In this document: positions 44,849 to 53,769 of the stretch, in pieces | Position numbering within the stretch: position 1 is the stretch's first letter | Layout: every line of letters begins with the position of its first letter | NCBI GenBank assembly: GCA_030427835.1 | Contig: JAUICN010000012.1 | Coordinates: 29,018 to 93,017, forward strand | Direction: 5' to 3' | Length of the DNA stretch: 64,000 bases | From: Polyangia bacterium | GTDB taxonomy: Bacteria > Myxococcota_A > Polyangia > Polyangiales > JAUICN01 | Notes under the pieces: generated by a model | Told to the model about the DNA's origin: nothing | Seen by the model: the letters and a program-made list of their open reading frames with translations, nothing else | Database searches by the model: none | Position numbers and translations under genes: made by a program

Positions 44849-46901
44849 CACCCAACTCCTCACCCACGTCCAACTGCCTACAGTGCCACGTGCAAAAGGA
44901 CCGCCTCTGGGTAACAAACAACCAGGTTTCCGTTCCACCATGCACAATCTGGTTTGCCAAACCCTCCGCCTCTTCCTCGTCCAAGGTATCGAAAGCGCGA
45001 TCCACAATAATCAGACGTGCATCGCCCACGAGTGCGCGGGCCACGCTTAGCCGTACAGTTTCGCTGCGGGAAAGTTTTTCGCTACCCACCAAATCGGAAT
45101 GCATGCCTCTCGGAAAAGCACGGATCCGCTCATCAAGGCCCACCCGCTCCAACGCCGACCACATATCCGACAGGGAAGCATCGCTACGGGAAGATCGCAG
45201 GTAGTCGGCAACTGTGGATGGGAATACGTCTTCGTCGCGGATCACACTCACCGCTCTCCGCCAGGACAGCAGGTTTACGTCGCGCAACTCAATATCACCC
45301 AGCAACACCTGCCCACCCCTAGCCTCGCGAACTCCAAACAGAGTCTCCACCAGCGCCGATGCACGGGAAGCATCACGAAAATAAGCCACCGCAGCATCCG
45401 CCCCGTCCGCACGACCGGAAATCACTTGGTTTTCACTGTCACCCTTAAGATGAAGTGACTTCACTTCAAAATCCAACGGGATGAGGGTCGAGAACTCATG
45501 GGGCTCCCCCTTGTGCCCCTCAATGGGCAAATCCCAAAGCTCACCGAGCTTATCTACGGAAGCTACCAGATCGTAGAACGTCTCGATCTTCCCACCGAGT
45601 TTCGCGAGGGACGCGACCACAGCCGTCACCACAAGTTCCGCTGCCACGAGCTGCCCAATGCTGAGCTCCCGCTCTATCACAAGCATTCCGCCAATCCCGA
45701 GCAGAGCCACACTAGCCAGCACCTGTACCACCAAAACGCTGACGTACTGTCGAAAGACGACACGAAAATGCGCGTCCCGTTCCTGCAGGTACTTGGACAA
45801 TAGCGTATTTGCACGCTTCTCGGCGAAACGGCTACCCTCACCCGAGCGAAACACAGTGCGGTGACGAGCAAGCTCCTCGAACCACGCAGCAAGCTTGTAC
45901 TTCGCCCGCGATTCTTCCACGGCAGATGCAACACCTCCGTGCCCCATGAAGTGAAATACAAGCCACGCAGCCACGACGAGAACCACATCGAAAATCAACA
46001 ACATCGGGTGGTAGAAACCCAATAGAAGCATCCCCACCGCCGCCACCAACACCGCATCCAACCCACCCACCAAAAGAGACGCCATCGCTTTTTGGCACGC
46101 AAAGACATCAAAAAATTGGTTCACCAACTCTGGGCCACGACGTTCATCCAAGGCTTCCACTTCCACGTGGGGCAACCGTCGCGCCAAGTCCCCCCCGACC
46201 CTCGCAATCAATCGCCTCTGCAGGTTCTCGACCACCTTCGCCTGCAACGCACTCAATACCAGAGAAAACGTAAGCGCAAACAACACCAACAACGCCAATA
46301 CTACCAAGGGTTGGAGTAGCGCTCCGAACGCCACGGTGTTCACCAATGCCTGCACGGCCACCGGCACCGCCAGGGAGAGCAAGCCAACTCCCACACCGTA
46401 GACACCCACAATCCAAAGATCGGCCTGCTCCAGCTTCATCAAGGACCAGGTTCGTCGCAATGGCGAACGCTGTTGGACCACGTCCTTATCATCAAAGGCC
46501 TCGTCCGGGCCCACGTGCAGCCACTTGCGCTCCTCGTAGGCAGACTGAAACCCAGCAAACTTTGCAAGTTCTGCTGGACGCATCCACTGGTGATGGGCCT
46601 CCCCCAGCCGAACGCGCAGCCATGGACCGCGACGTTTGTCCACGACCACCAGAGATCCGTGGGCCCCTTCGGAGGCCAACACACCGTGACCGTTCATCAC
46701 CTGGTTGAGAGTCGCGGCAGGTAGCTCAAGCCAATCCCTCTTCAATCCCAACTGCGCCGCCCGTTGTGCAAACTGTTCCAACGGGCCCTTGCCGTCGGAG
46801 GGGCGAAATGTGGGCGCAAGCACACCATGTGGCAGGCCGCGAAGCGCCTCCAAAGGCTCGTCAAATCTTCCCGCAGGCGGCGGGCCCGTCATGGGACGCA
46901 T
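44838..46901 (-). CDS. ABC exporter (type I secretion form) with a degenerate, ATPase-dead nucleotide-binding domain
   Basis: From ATG 46901 (or 46892) the product is 687 residues. Residues 30-125 resemble the peptidase-C39-like domain of HlyB-type exporters without the catalytic Cys. Residues about 160-470 are a six-helix ABC membrane domain (VYGVGVGLLSLAVPVAVQAL, LEELARHRTVFRSGEGSRFA). The last 210 residues are clearly an ABC domain (GGQVLLGDIELRDVNLLSWR, ERVGLDERIRAFPRGMHSDL), yet every catalytic motif is altered. Walker A is absent near 494-520 (ISGRADGADAAVAYF). The Q-loop Gln is replaced (IRDEDVFPSTVADYL), LSGGQ is LSRSE (610), Walker B ends VDRAF instead of DEA (630-635), and the switch His is Gln (VTQ). 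The frame is intact, and the operon partners HlyD and TolC are normal. Confidence 0.9.
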   Translation of the reverse strand: MRPMTGPPPAGRFDEPLEALRGLPHGVLAPTFRPSDGKGPLEQFAQRAAQLGLKRDWLELPAATLNQVMNGHGVLASEGAHGSLVVVDKRRGPWLRVRLGEAHHQWMRPAELAKFAGFQSAYEERKWLHVGPDEAFDDKDVVQQRSPLRRTWSLMKLEQADLWIVGVYGVGVGLLSLAVPVAVQALVNTVAFGALLQPLVVLALLVLFALTFSLVLSALQAKVVENLQRRLIARVGGDLARRLPHVEVEALDERRGPELVNQFFDVFACQKAMASLLVGGLDAVLVAAVGMLLLGFYHPMLLIFDVVLVVAAWLVFHFMGHGGVASAVEESRAKYKLAAWFEELARHRTVFRSGEGSRFAEKRANTLLSKYLQERDAHFRVVFRQYVSVLVVQVLASVALLGIGGMLVIERELSIGQLVAAELVVTAVVASLAKLGGKIETFYDLVASVDKLGELWDLPIEGHKGEPHEFSTLIPLDFEVKSLHLKGDSENQVISGRADGADAAVAYFRDASRASALVETLFGVREARGGQVLLGDIELRDVNLLSWRRAVSVIRDEDVFPSTVADYLRSSRSDASLSDMWSALERVGLDERIRAFPRGMHSDLVGSEKLSRSETVRLSVARALVGDARLIIVDRAFDTLDEEEAEGLANQIVHGGTETWLFVTQRRSFCTWHCRQLDVGEELGDGD

Positions 46902-46933
46902 AGGGGGTATTACAGTACCCAATCTAGTGAACG

Positions 46934-46963
46934 TCAATACCTGATTAAATTTACAGGTATTGA
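46934..46963. promoter_or_regulatory. 10-bp perfect inverted repeat operator between exporter and regulator
   Basis: TCAATACCTG (46934-46943) and CAGGTATTGA (46954-46963) are exact inverted repeats around a 10-nt A/T spacer. The centre is 34 nt from the exporter start and 50 nt from the winged-helix gene. It is the natural binding site for the divergently encoded regulator, which would control itself and the exporter operon. Confidence 0.8.
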
Positions 46964-46997
46964 ATTTCATAAAATATGGACGCACAATCAAAAAAGG

Positions 46998-47303
46998 ATG
47001 GCTCCACACAATACCCACAACGAGACACATGGAGGTACATGGACCTTCCTTAGCAACCACGGTCACGTGTTGGTGTGCCTGGCCCATGATGCCGATGTGC
47101 GGGTGCGTGACATCGCAGCCGAGGTGGGGATCACAGAACGGGCCGTCCAGCGGATCCTCACAGAACTGGAAGAAGCGGGTGCCATCCGACGTGACAGAAA
47201 CGGCCGACGCAACCACTACCGCGTACGCCGAGCCTGCAAACTGCGCCATCCACTCGAATCAGACCAAAAAATCGGCCTACTACTCGACGCCCTTACCGAA
47301 TAG
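46998..47303 (+). CDS. Small winged-helix transcriptional regulator
   Basis: A 101-residue protein from the ATG at 46998: MAPHNTHNETHGGTWTFLSN. A winged helix-turn-helix dominates: VRVRDIAAEVGITERAVQRI, then LTELEEAGAIRRDRNGRRNH with the wing. The form is that of ArsR/MarR-like or LrpR/HrcA-type single-domain repressors. No extra ligand domain is visible, and the only Cys is near the end. It is divergent from the exporter operon with the inverted repeat at 46934-46963 between, so it is the probable local repressor. The ribosome-binding site is unclear. Confidence 0.8.
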   Translation: MAPHNTHNETHGGTWTFLSNHGHVLVCLAHDADVRVRDIAAEVGITERAVQRILTELEEAGAIRRDRNGRRNHYRVRRACKLRHPLESDQKIGLLLDALTE

Positions 47304-47450
47304 AACGCGCAAGGTTGCTCCTGAACACCTCGCTGAGGTCGCCCCGACGACCGGCAACGACGATGGCTACGACTGGCAGACCAACCGTTTTCGCGAGAAT
47401 GGAATCAACCGTTAACACGGGTGAAACGTTTGAGGGGTACTCCAGACTCC

Positions 47451-48635
47451 ATGAAAAACAGGTCTGGTTCATCCCTCAGCCAACAACATGCGAGCGTCCC
47501 GTCGCATTTTTCACGAGCCTTCTGGGTGCTTGCAATGGGTCTCTTCACAAACGGAATCCCGGCGGGCGTGGCCAAAGCAGACACCCCTGCCCCCGATGTG
47601 TGGGTTCCCCAAAACGCGAGTAGCCCGCTAGACAACATCACCACCTCACTCGCCGTAGACAGCTTCTACTTGGTCGACTGGAACGCACCCAGCGACCCCG
47701 CTGCCACCAGCGGCCTACCCCATCGGGCATTTGATTTTACGAACGGATTCGGTCTCGCCTTTGCAGCTCTGGACGCCGCCTACGAAGGAGACGACGTCGG
47801 AATCACGATCAATCTGCGTTTCGGTGAAGGTGCGAACCGACTCATCGGCAACCCAGAGAACCCAGCCTTTGCAGTATTGAAGCAGGCCTATGCCACGTGG
47901 AAACCCTGCGACGATCTCACACTTGATGTGGGCCAGTTCGACACCATCTACGGCGCTGAAGTCGCCGACAGCTGGCAAAACCTCAACTACACCCGTGGCG
48001 CCCTCTATTTCCTGATGCAACCGTTTTACCACACCGGCCTTCGCGCCGCCTACCAGCTCTCTGACAGTGCAGCCTTGACCTTTTTGGTGGTGAACGGAAC
48101 CAACAACCAAATCGACAACAACCAAAGCCCCCATGTGGGCGCCCAGCTTGGGCTTGCCCCTTCAGACAACACCAACCTTGCTGTCGGCTACTACGGGGGT
48201 GCTGGCAGCAGTGGCTTCGACGCCGCAGGAAACGCCTCAGACACGGGGAACGACGCTGACTGGGAACACTTTTTTGACCTCGTGTTCACAACGAACAGTG
48301 GCATCTTCTCCCTGGTAGGCAACGCAGACCTCTATTTCTCGAGCGACAGTGACATGTACTGGGGCGTAAGCCTTGCAGGCAGCGCGCAGGTCACCCCAAC
48401 GCTCGCACTCGCCCTTCGCGGGGAGCACTTAAGCGATCCCGATCTCTTCATCAGCGGTGCCTACAAACACCTCACCACGGGCACATTCACCATCGACCAC
48501 AAGCCCTCGGACAACCTCATCATTCGGTTGGACAACCGCATCGAACTGGCAGAGTCCGCAGTTTTCCCCACCACCAACGGCACAAGCGAAACCTGGTTCT
48601 CCACCACACTCGGCCTCGTCGTCACAACGAACTAG
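47451..48635 (+). CDS. OmpL/BBP2-like outer-membrane beta-barrel (porin-type) protein
   Basis: A 394-residue protein from the ATG at 47451 with a signal peptide (RAFWVLAMGLFTNGIPAGVA, cut near AKA). The barrel strands are of the porin-2 (OmpL-like) form: ITTSLAVDSFYLVDWNA, FTNGFGLAFAALDAAYEGDD, VGITINLRFGEGANRLIGN, LTLDVGQFDTIYGAEVADSW, DSAALTFLVVNGTNNQIDN, FFDLVFTTNSGIFSLVGNAD and a terminal strand WFSTTLGLVVTTN. Possibly a general porin for small solutes. A GTG at 47421 is the alternative start. Its stop codon shares a CTAG tetranucleotide with the convergent gene. Confidence 0.82.
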   Translation: MKNRSGSSLSQQHASVPSHFSRAFWVLAMGLFTNGIPAGVAKADTPAPDVWVPQNASSPLDNITTSLAVDSFYLVDWNAPSDPAATSGLPHRAFDFTNGFGLAFAALDAAYEGDDVGITINLRFGEGANRLIGNPENPAFAVLKQAYATWKPCDDLTLDVGQFDTIYGAEVADSWQNLNYTRGALYFLMQPFYHTGLRAAYQLSDSAALTFLVVNGTNNQIDNNQSPHVGAQLGLAPSDNTNLAVGYYGGAGSSGFDAAGNASDTGNDADWEHFFDLVFTTNSGIFSLVGNADLYFSSDSDMYWGVSLAGSAQVTPTLALALRGEHLSDPDLFISGAYKHLTTGTFTIDHKPSDNLIIRLDNRIELAESAVFPTTNGTSETWFSTTLGLVVTTN

Positions 48636-49696
48636 AGTTTACTGACCCAGCGGAACACAGGGGCCATGGCGCGGTAGTGCGCTGTGGCCCAATCCACAAA
48701 TCCTGCTTGCTCGACTTCCTTGGGGAGCTTCTGCTCATGCAAGACCACAATGCCGTCGTGCAGCAACCACCCCGATCGTGGGTGGTCCGGGTCAAACCCC
48801 CGGGGCACCTTCTTGCGCGACGGTTCACCCATGGTGTACCCCGACCGCTCCATCTCACTTGCAACCTTTGTCAGGGCAGCACCCCGGCGACTGTCCACCA
48901 CCGCATCCCGAAAAAGGGGCAGCCGGTCCTTGTCAAAACGGTGGCTACCCGCACCGAGGATCACCCTATCGGAAGTCAATCGCATAAAAAAGCTCGCCCC
49001 AGACCACCCCTTGCTCTCCCCTTCCCAAAACATCATGGATAGGTGGCTCTTGTAAGGTGCCTTGTCCTGAGAAAACCGTACATCCCGGTTGATTCGAAAC
49101 AACGACCCGTTGACACGAGCATCGTACTGTACGCTCTTGCAAATTTTCTGAAGCCTGGGTCCAATCGCGTCCACAAAGGCAACAGCAGGACGCACGTAAT
49201 AACGTTGGTAGTCGTCCCGATGGGTTTCAAACCAATCCTTGCGGTTATTGCGCTGGATACCCCGAAGGAAGCCAAAGGTTTTCTTGGAAAATCCCCCAAA
49301 AACAGCTGGGTCCAACGCTTTTTCTTTTGAGGAAAGCGGCACCTTCTTGGAACTGCTCTTTGCTGGCTTCTTCTTCGGCGGAAGACTTCGGGCAAACGTG
49401 GCTCCCATATCCACCCACTTTTTCAGGGCAGCTTTGTTCTTAAGCCCCGCAGGGTCCACAAACACCAATCCCTTCATGGGCCGTCCTGTAAAATCCATGG
49501 GCATCGCGTGCTTCATAGACAGCGCCCTGTCATGGGCGTCTGGGCCCACCCTCACCATCAAGCGATCTTTCTCGACCCCAACGGCCATGGCGTCGTTGAC
49601 CATGAAACAGAGTCCGCCGAACATCTTCTTCTCCACAACCCCTTCGGTTCCCAACACGCCACGAACCCGCTCCGCAAGCTTCCTGTCAAATGCCAT
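48632..49696 (-). CDS. Fusion protein: TfoX N-terminal domain plus DUF2461
   Basis: A 354-residue protein of two recognised units. Residues 1-90 resemble the TfoX N-terminal domain (RKLAERVRGVLGTEGVVEKK, MFGGLCFMVNDAMAVGVEKD, GRPMKGLVFVDPAG). A basic Lys/Ser linker (KKKPAKSSSKKVPLSS) joins it to a DUF2461 domain (residues 130-354): FLRGIQRNNRKDWFETHRDD, NGSLFRINRDVRFSQDKAPY, ASFFMRLTSDRVILGAGSHR and VPRGFDPDHPRSGWLLHDG. Neither domain has a proven enzymatic role; TfoX-like domains are linked to competence, DUF2461 is unknown. The ATG lies back-to-back with recQ (89 nt between). Confidence 0.85.
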   Translation of the reverse strand: MAFDRKLAERVRGVLGTEGVVEKKMFGGLCFMVNDAMAVGVEKDRLMVRVGPDAHDRALSMKHAMPMDFTGRPMKGLVFVDPAGLKNKAALKKWVDMGATFARSLPPKKKPAKSSSKKVPLSSKEKALDPAVFGGFSKKTFGFLRGIQRNNRKDWFETHRDDYQRYYVRPAVAFVDAIGPRLQKICKSVQYDARVNGSLFRINRDVRFSQDKAPYKSHLSMMFWEGESKGWSGASFFMRLTSDRVILGAGSHRFDKDRLPLFRDAVVDSRRGAALTKVASEMERSGYTMGEPSRKKVPRGFDPDHPRSGWLLHDGIVVLHEQKLPKEVEQAGFVDWATAHYRAMAPVFRWVSKL

Positions 49697-49784
49697 CCGT
49701 CCCTCCCTAGGGCCGCGGCAATGCGGCCTTCCAAAGCCTTCAACGAGCTCTCGCCAAACGCAACCAGGTAGCTACATTGCGAAT

Positions 49785-51719
49785 GTGCCCAACTGGAACG
49801 CACAGCTGAAGGAGCGATTTGGCCTTGAGAACTTCCATTCCTGGCAACAGGAAGCCGTGGAAGGCCTACTGGGAGATCCTGGAAAGGTCATGCTCATCGC
49901 ACCCACAGGCGGAGGAAAGTCCCTGTGTTACCAGTTTCCTGCAACCGAACTCGAAGGCACATCCATCGTCATCTCCCCGCTGATCGCACTCATGGAGGAT
50001 CAGGTACGCGCCCTTCAACAACGTGGAATCCCCTCCACCTACATCGCTTCCACACTCGATCCAGAGCAACGACGTCATCGAGAACAACAGCTCGCAGAGG
50101 GCGCATACAAACTCGTGTACATCGCCCCGGAACGCCTTGCCTCCGGTTCCATGTTGGGGGTCATCGCCCGTGTGCAGCCTTCCCTCATCGCCATCGATGA
50201 AGCCCACTGCATCTCCCAATGGGGCCATGATTTTCGCCCCTCCTACCTCGAGCTCAGCCGACTGATCGACCACATTCAGCCCAAACGCATCATCGCCTGC
50301 ACCGCCACGGCAACCCTGGTAGTACGCGAAGAAATTCAAGCGCGGCTGGGGCTACAGTCTTCCGACACAAAGGTGATCCTCCGGGGCTTCTCGCGCCCCA
50401 ACCTCCACCTCAGCTGCCTGGAAACCGAAAACAGCGTACAACGACGAAGCGCGCTCACCCATGCACTCACCACCACTCTTGGTTCAGCGAATGCCCCCAC
50501 AGGTGGGGGCATTGTCTACGCCTCCACCCGAAAAAACACAGAAAAACACGCCGACTTCCTCAAGTCCAAGGGCTGGAATGTGGCTCCGTACCACGCCGGA
50601 TTGGAAGCAAGCAACCGCGAATCCACCAGTCAACGGTTCTCTGAGAAACAACTCGACCTAGTCGTTGCCACCAACGCCTTCGGAATGGGCATCGACCGCG
50701 ACGACATCCGTGCAGTAGTACACGTGCAAGCACCCGGTTCCGTGGAAGCCTACTATCAGGAAGTGGGCCGGGCCGGGCGGGATGGACAGCCTGCCCATGG
50801 GCTATTGCTCACAAGCTCAAGCGATTTTGGCCTGCGCAGGAGGCTCATTGGGCTGGGGGATCCAGACAACGCAAACCCAAAACGTTCCCAGCAACTCTGG
50901 CGATTGTTTCTTGACCTCATGGCCTACGTGGAAGCCGGATCATGCCGCCACGACTTTATCTTGCGGTATTTTGGTGACGAAAAAGAAACCCTTGGTGGCT
51001 GCGGTCACTGCGACGTTTGCCAAGCGTTGGAAGAATCCGGAAAGGACCCCAACGCAGCATCCCTCTCAGAAGCGGAAACTCTTATCATACGCAAAGCCCT
51101 GTCAGGCGTTGCCCGCAACCGTGGTCGTGCAGGGATGGCCGCCGTCACCGACATGCTCCATGGCGCAGACAACGATCGCATGCGTAAACTTGGCCTGGAT
51201 CAACTGTCCACCCACGGGCTGCTCAGCAGCCACACACGGCCCTGGATTCAAGCACTCCTCCGTCGACTCATGACCGCGGGCCTGGTGGATCTCACCCCGG
51301 ATGAGTTCCCCGTTCCCCTGCTTACATCCCAGGGTGCACAGGTCATGAAGGGACAAACGCCCATCCGTATTCGGTTCCCGGCACCCGATGTGGGGCAACG
51401 ATCCGCTGCAAAACGCGCCGCAACAACCTCAACCGCAAGCACAGGAAAACACTCCAGCAGAAAAACCCTGCCAGACCTTTCAGAGCAGGACATCATCCTG
51501 TTTGAAGCACTTCGATCCACACGTATGGAAATAGCCAAGGACAAAGGAGTGCCCGCCTACGTCATTTGCCACGATCGCACCCTACGAGACATCGCGCAAA
51601 AACATCCAAAGAATCTGGAGGAGCTTGGGCAAGCCTTTGGCATGGGCCCCGCACGCCTAGAAAGCTACGGAACCCAGCTGCTAGACACAGTAAAAACTGC
51701 AAGACCTACGCCTGCGTAG
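49785..51719 (+). CDS. recQ: ATP-dependent DNA helicase RecQ
   Basis: 3'-5' DNA helicase for recombination repair and fork processing. From GTG 49785 the product is 644 residues. The helicase core carries MLIAPTGGGKSLCYQFPATE (Walker A), IDEAHCISQWGHDFRPSYLE (DEAH), SRPNLHLS, VVATNAFGMGIDRDDIRAVV and QEVGRAGRDGQPAHGLLL. The RQC zinc segment CRHDFILRYFGDE with CGHCDVC is complete. A winged-helix RQC domain and a C-terminal HRDC domain (DIILFEALRSTRMEIAKDKG) follow a Ser/Thr/Lys linker. Open sequence upstream of 49785 runs into the neighbouring gene and is not part of the protein. Confidence 0.95.
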   Translation: MPNWNAQLKERFGLENFHSWQQEAVEGLLGDPGKVMLIAPTGGGKSLCYQFPATELEGTSIVISPLIALMEDQVRALQQRGIPSTYIASTLDPEQRRHREQQLAEGAYKLVYIAPERLASGSMLGVIARVQPSLIAIDEAHCISQWGHDFRPSYLELSRLIDHIQPKRIIACTATATLVVREEIQARLGLQSSDTKVILRGFSRPNLHLSCLETENSVQRRSALTHALTTTLGSANAPTGGGIVYASTRKNTEKHADFLKSKGWNVAPYHAGLEASNRESTSQRFSEKQLDLVVATNAFGMGIDRDDIRAVVHVQAPGSVEAYYQEVGRAGRDGQPAHGLLLTSSSDFGLRRRLIGLGDPDNANPKRSQQLWRLFLDLMAYVEAGSCRHDFILRYFGDEKETLGGCGHCDVCQALEESGKDPNAASLSEAETLIIRKALSGVARNRGRAGMAAVTDMLHGADNDRMRKLGLDQLSTHGLLSSHTRPWIQALLRRLMTAGLVDLTPDEFPVPLLTSQGAQVMKGQTPIRIRFPAPDVGQRSAAKRAATTSTASTGKHSSRKTLPDLSEQDIILFEALRSTRMEIAKDKGVPAYVICHDRTLRDIAQKHPKNLEELGQAFGMGPARLESYGTQLLDTVKTARPTPA

Positions 51720-52794
51720 GCGCCTGATCGAAGTCATTCTTACCAAGGTCACGTAGCAGTCGAAAATGGGAACGAACCGCTGAGAAAAAGGTTCGGTGAG
51801 CCCGGTAGGGAACTTCAAATTTCTCGCACACTTCGCGCACCACCTTTGAAATCGCGGGGTAGTGCACATGGCACACCTTTGGAAACAGATGATGTTCAAT
51901 CTGGTAGTTCAACCCACCAACATACCAGGTGAGCAACCAGTTGCGCGGTGCAAAATCCACCGTCGTATTGAGCTGGTGAACCATCCACTCTTCCTTAATC
52001 TGGGCCGGGTCGCCGATGGCCTCCGGAAACTCCGCCTCCGGCATGCAATGGGCCAACTGAAACACCAGGCTCAATACAAACCCGGTGACGGCAACGGCCG
52101 CCCCGTAAAACAGCAACACCAACCAAAACGGGTGAAAGAACGAAGGAATTACAAACACCACAGTGGCGAAAAGCAACTTCCCACCAACAAACACAAACAG
52201 GTCACGCCCCCTGGGGCGCGGAACGTGATGCGGCCCCACACGGCGTTTAATCAAACACAGAAAATCATCCAATAGGTGCCACTTAGCTACCAAAAACGCA
52301 TAGAAGAACCAGTAGTAGAGGTGTTGAACCCTGTGGATGCGTCGGCGACGTTGCAACGGGGAGAGCCTACCCAATCCCCCGGTTTCCAGATCATCGTCCG
52401 CGCCCGTCACATTGGTGTAAGTGTGGTGAAACACGTTGTGCTTCCATCGCCAGTAGTAGGAACTGGCGCCCACCCCATCCATGCAAAACCCGGCCGCATA
52501 GTTCATCCATCGCCGATTGGAATATCCACCATGACAACCATCGTGCTGAATCGCCATTCCAATGCCGGCCACTGCCAACCCACATGACACCGCAAGCAAC
52601 AGCCCAGCCCACCACGCCGTGGAAAAGAACACGAGAGCAACATAGGACGCAGCAAACCATCCCAAGATCACAAGGGTCTTCAGGTACATGCGAACCAGCC
52701 CACGCTCAGGCAAACCGTTGGCCTCAAAATACTCCTTTACTCGCGCCGTAAGCTCCTTTTGAAACTCTGTCGCCCGCGCAAACCGTACCTTCAT
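51706..52794 (-). CDS. Membrane fatty-acid desaturase, three His-box type
   Basis: A 362-residue membrane di-iron desaturase from the ATG at 52794 with a GGAGTGG site; another ATG lies at 52821. His boxes: HDGCH (84-88), HNVFHH (119-124) and QIEHH near residue 302, plus the HxxxH-type context FQLAHCMPEAEFPE. The QxxHH form is typical of front-end (Delta6/Delta5-like) desaturases and cyanobacterial-type acyl-lipid desaturases, here without a cytochrome b5 domain. Probably acts on membrane lipids with an external electron donor. It overlaps the recQ end by 14 nt on the opposite strand. Confidence 0.9.
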   Translation of the reverse strand: MKVRFARATEFQKELTARVKEYFEANGLPERGLVRMYLKTLVILGWFAASYVALVFFSTAWWAGLLLAVSCGLAVAGIGMAIQHDGCHGGYSNRRWMNYAAGFCMDGVGASSYYWRWKHNVFHHTYTNVTGADDDLETGGLGRLSPLQRRRRIHRVQHLYYWFFYAFLVAKWHLLDDFLCLIKRRVGPHHVPRPRGRDLFVFVGGKLLFATVVFVIPSFFHPFWLVLLFYGAAVAVTGFVLSLVFQLAHCMPEAEFPEAIGDPAQIKEEWMVHQLNTTVDFAPRNWLLTWYVGGLNYQIEHHLFPKVCHVHYPAISKVVREVCEKFEVPYRAHRTFFSAVRSHFRLLRDLGKNDFDQAPTQA

Positions 52795-52960
52795 ATCCAC
52801 CACTCCAAACCCTAGGTTCACCTAGAGAAACCAAAGAAAGCCCGAACCAACAACCCGTCGCAACGATGCTCGCCGCAAACTGTCTTAACCAAGGTGTACG
52901 GTAGTCAGACTCCGCACGCAGACAATACAAAAGACGACAATGGTTGAGGAATTCGCTTCA

Positions 52961-52980
52961 ATTTAACTATTTCGTTAAAT
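52961..52980. promoter_or_regulatory. Perfect 7-bp inverted repeat upstream of the GST gene
   Basis: ATTTAAC-TATTTC-GTTAAAT (52961-52980). It lies between the desaturase and GST starts, 102 nt before the GST start codon. A/T-rich palindromes of this type are typical for TetR, LysR or MarR-like regulators, but none is encoded next to it. Confidence 0.45.
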
Positions 52981-53082
52981 TAGAACAGCGTGCCCTGGGG
53001 AGTGTGGTATCAGGTACTGCTGAAGCCCCAAAAAGGCCCGAAACACACCCATAAATGAACCCATCCCGCAATGGAGGAAACA

Positions 53083-53676
53083 ATGAAACTGTACATGAAT
53101 CCGGTATCTCCCAACTCACGCAAAGTGACCCTAACCATGGAAGAGCTCGGTCTCGAAATGGACATGGTCGTGATGGACCTCCGAGCGGGGGAACACCGAA
53201 CACCTGAGTTCCTTGCGAAAAACCCAAACGGAAAGATCCCCCTGTTGGAGGATGGCGATACCATGATGTGGGAATCCAACGCCATCATCGCCTACCTCGC
53301 CAGCAAGCAGGACACCTCACTCTGGCCCAAAAGCCAAGCGCGATACGACATCATCCGATGGTTGAGTTGGGAATCTTGCCACTGGACGCCTGCCATCAAC
53401 ACGTACATCAGTGAACACATCTTCAAGCAGGACCCAGCCGACCCAGCGGTACTGGAAAAAGCAGACAAAAACCTCAAGCGCTTCACCGCCGCCCTCAACG
53501 CCCAACTGGAGAACAACAACTATCTTGTGGGCAACGACTTCACCCTTGCCGACATCGCAGTGGCCTCTCCACTCATGTACATCGAGCAAGCACAGATCCC
53601 CATTGCCAACTACCCCATCATCCAACGCTGGTTCGAACGCGTCAGCAACCGCCCAAGTTGGAAAGCCACCCAATAA
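53083..53676 (+). CDS. Glutathione S-transferase
   Basis: A 197-residue cytoplasmic protein from the ATG at 53083, which has a GGAGG site. The thioredoxin-like N domain shows MKLYMNPVSPNSRKVTLTME, NPNGKIPLLEDGDTMMWESN and AIIAYLASKQD, with the cis-Pro (KIPLLE) and ES glutathione-binding residues. The all-alpha C domain includes DFTLADIAVASPLMYIEQAQ, typical of GSTs, with the conserved Asp of the N-capping box. Substrates cannot be predicted. A perfect AT-rich inverted repeat lies upstream. Confidence 0.93.
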   Translation: MKLYMNPVSPNSRKVTLTMEELGLEMDMVVMDLRAGEHRTPEFLAKNPNGKIPLLEDGDTMMWESNAIIAYLASKQDTSLWPKSQARYDIIRWLSWESCHWTPAINTYISEHIFKQDPADPAVLEKADKNLKRFTAALNAQLENNNYLVGNDFTLADIAVASPLMYIEQAQIPIANYPIIQRWFERVSNRPSWKATQ

Positions 53677-53769
53677 AACCTACGCAAAGTCTTCCACCAT
53701 AGGGTCGTCTGACAACGGCAGGCACGGTGAGCACCTCAAACCGCTTGCCGTGCCTGTTTCATTTCGCGC

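Noticed and set aside
46902..47249. N-terminal extension of the ABC exporter by 116 residues
   Set aside because: It would cover the operator and be antisense to the winged-helix regulator; the residues have no similarity to exporters.
49239..49784. N-terminal extension of RecQ by 182 residues
   Set aside because: The extra sequence is antisense to the TfoX-DUF2461 gene. The RecQ family starts near WNAQLKERFGLENFHSWQQE, so GTG 49785 is the better start.
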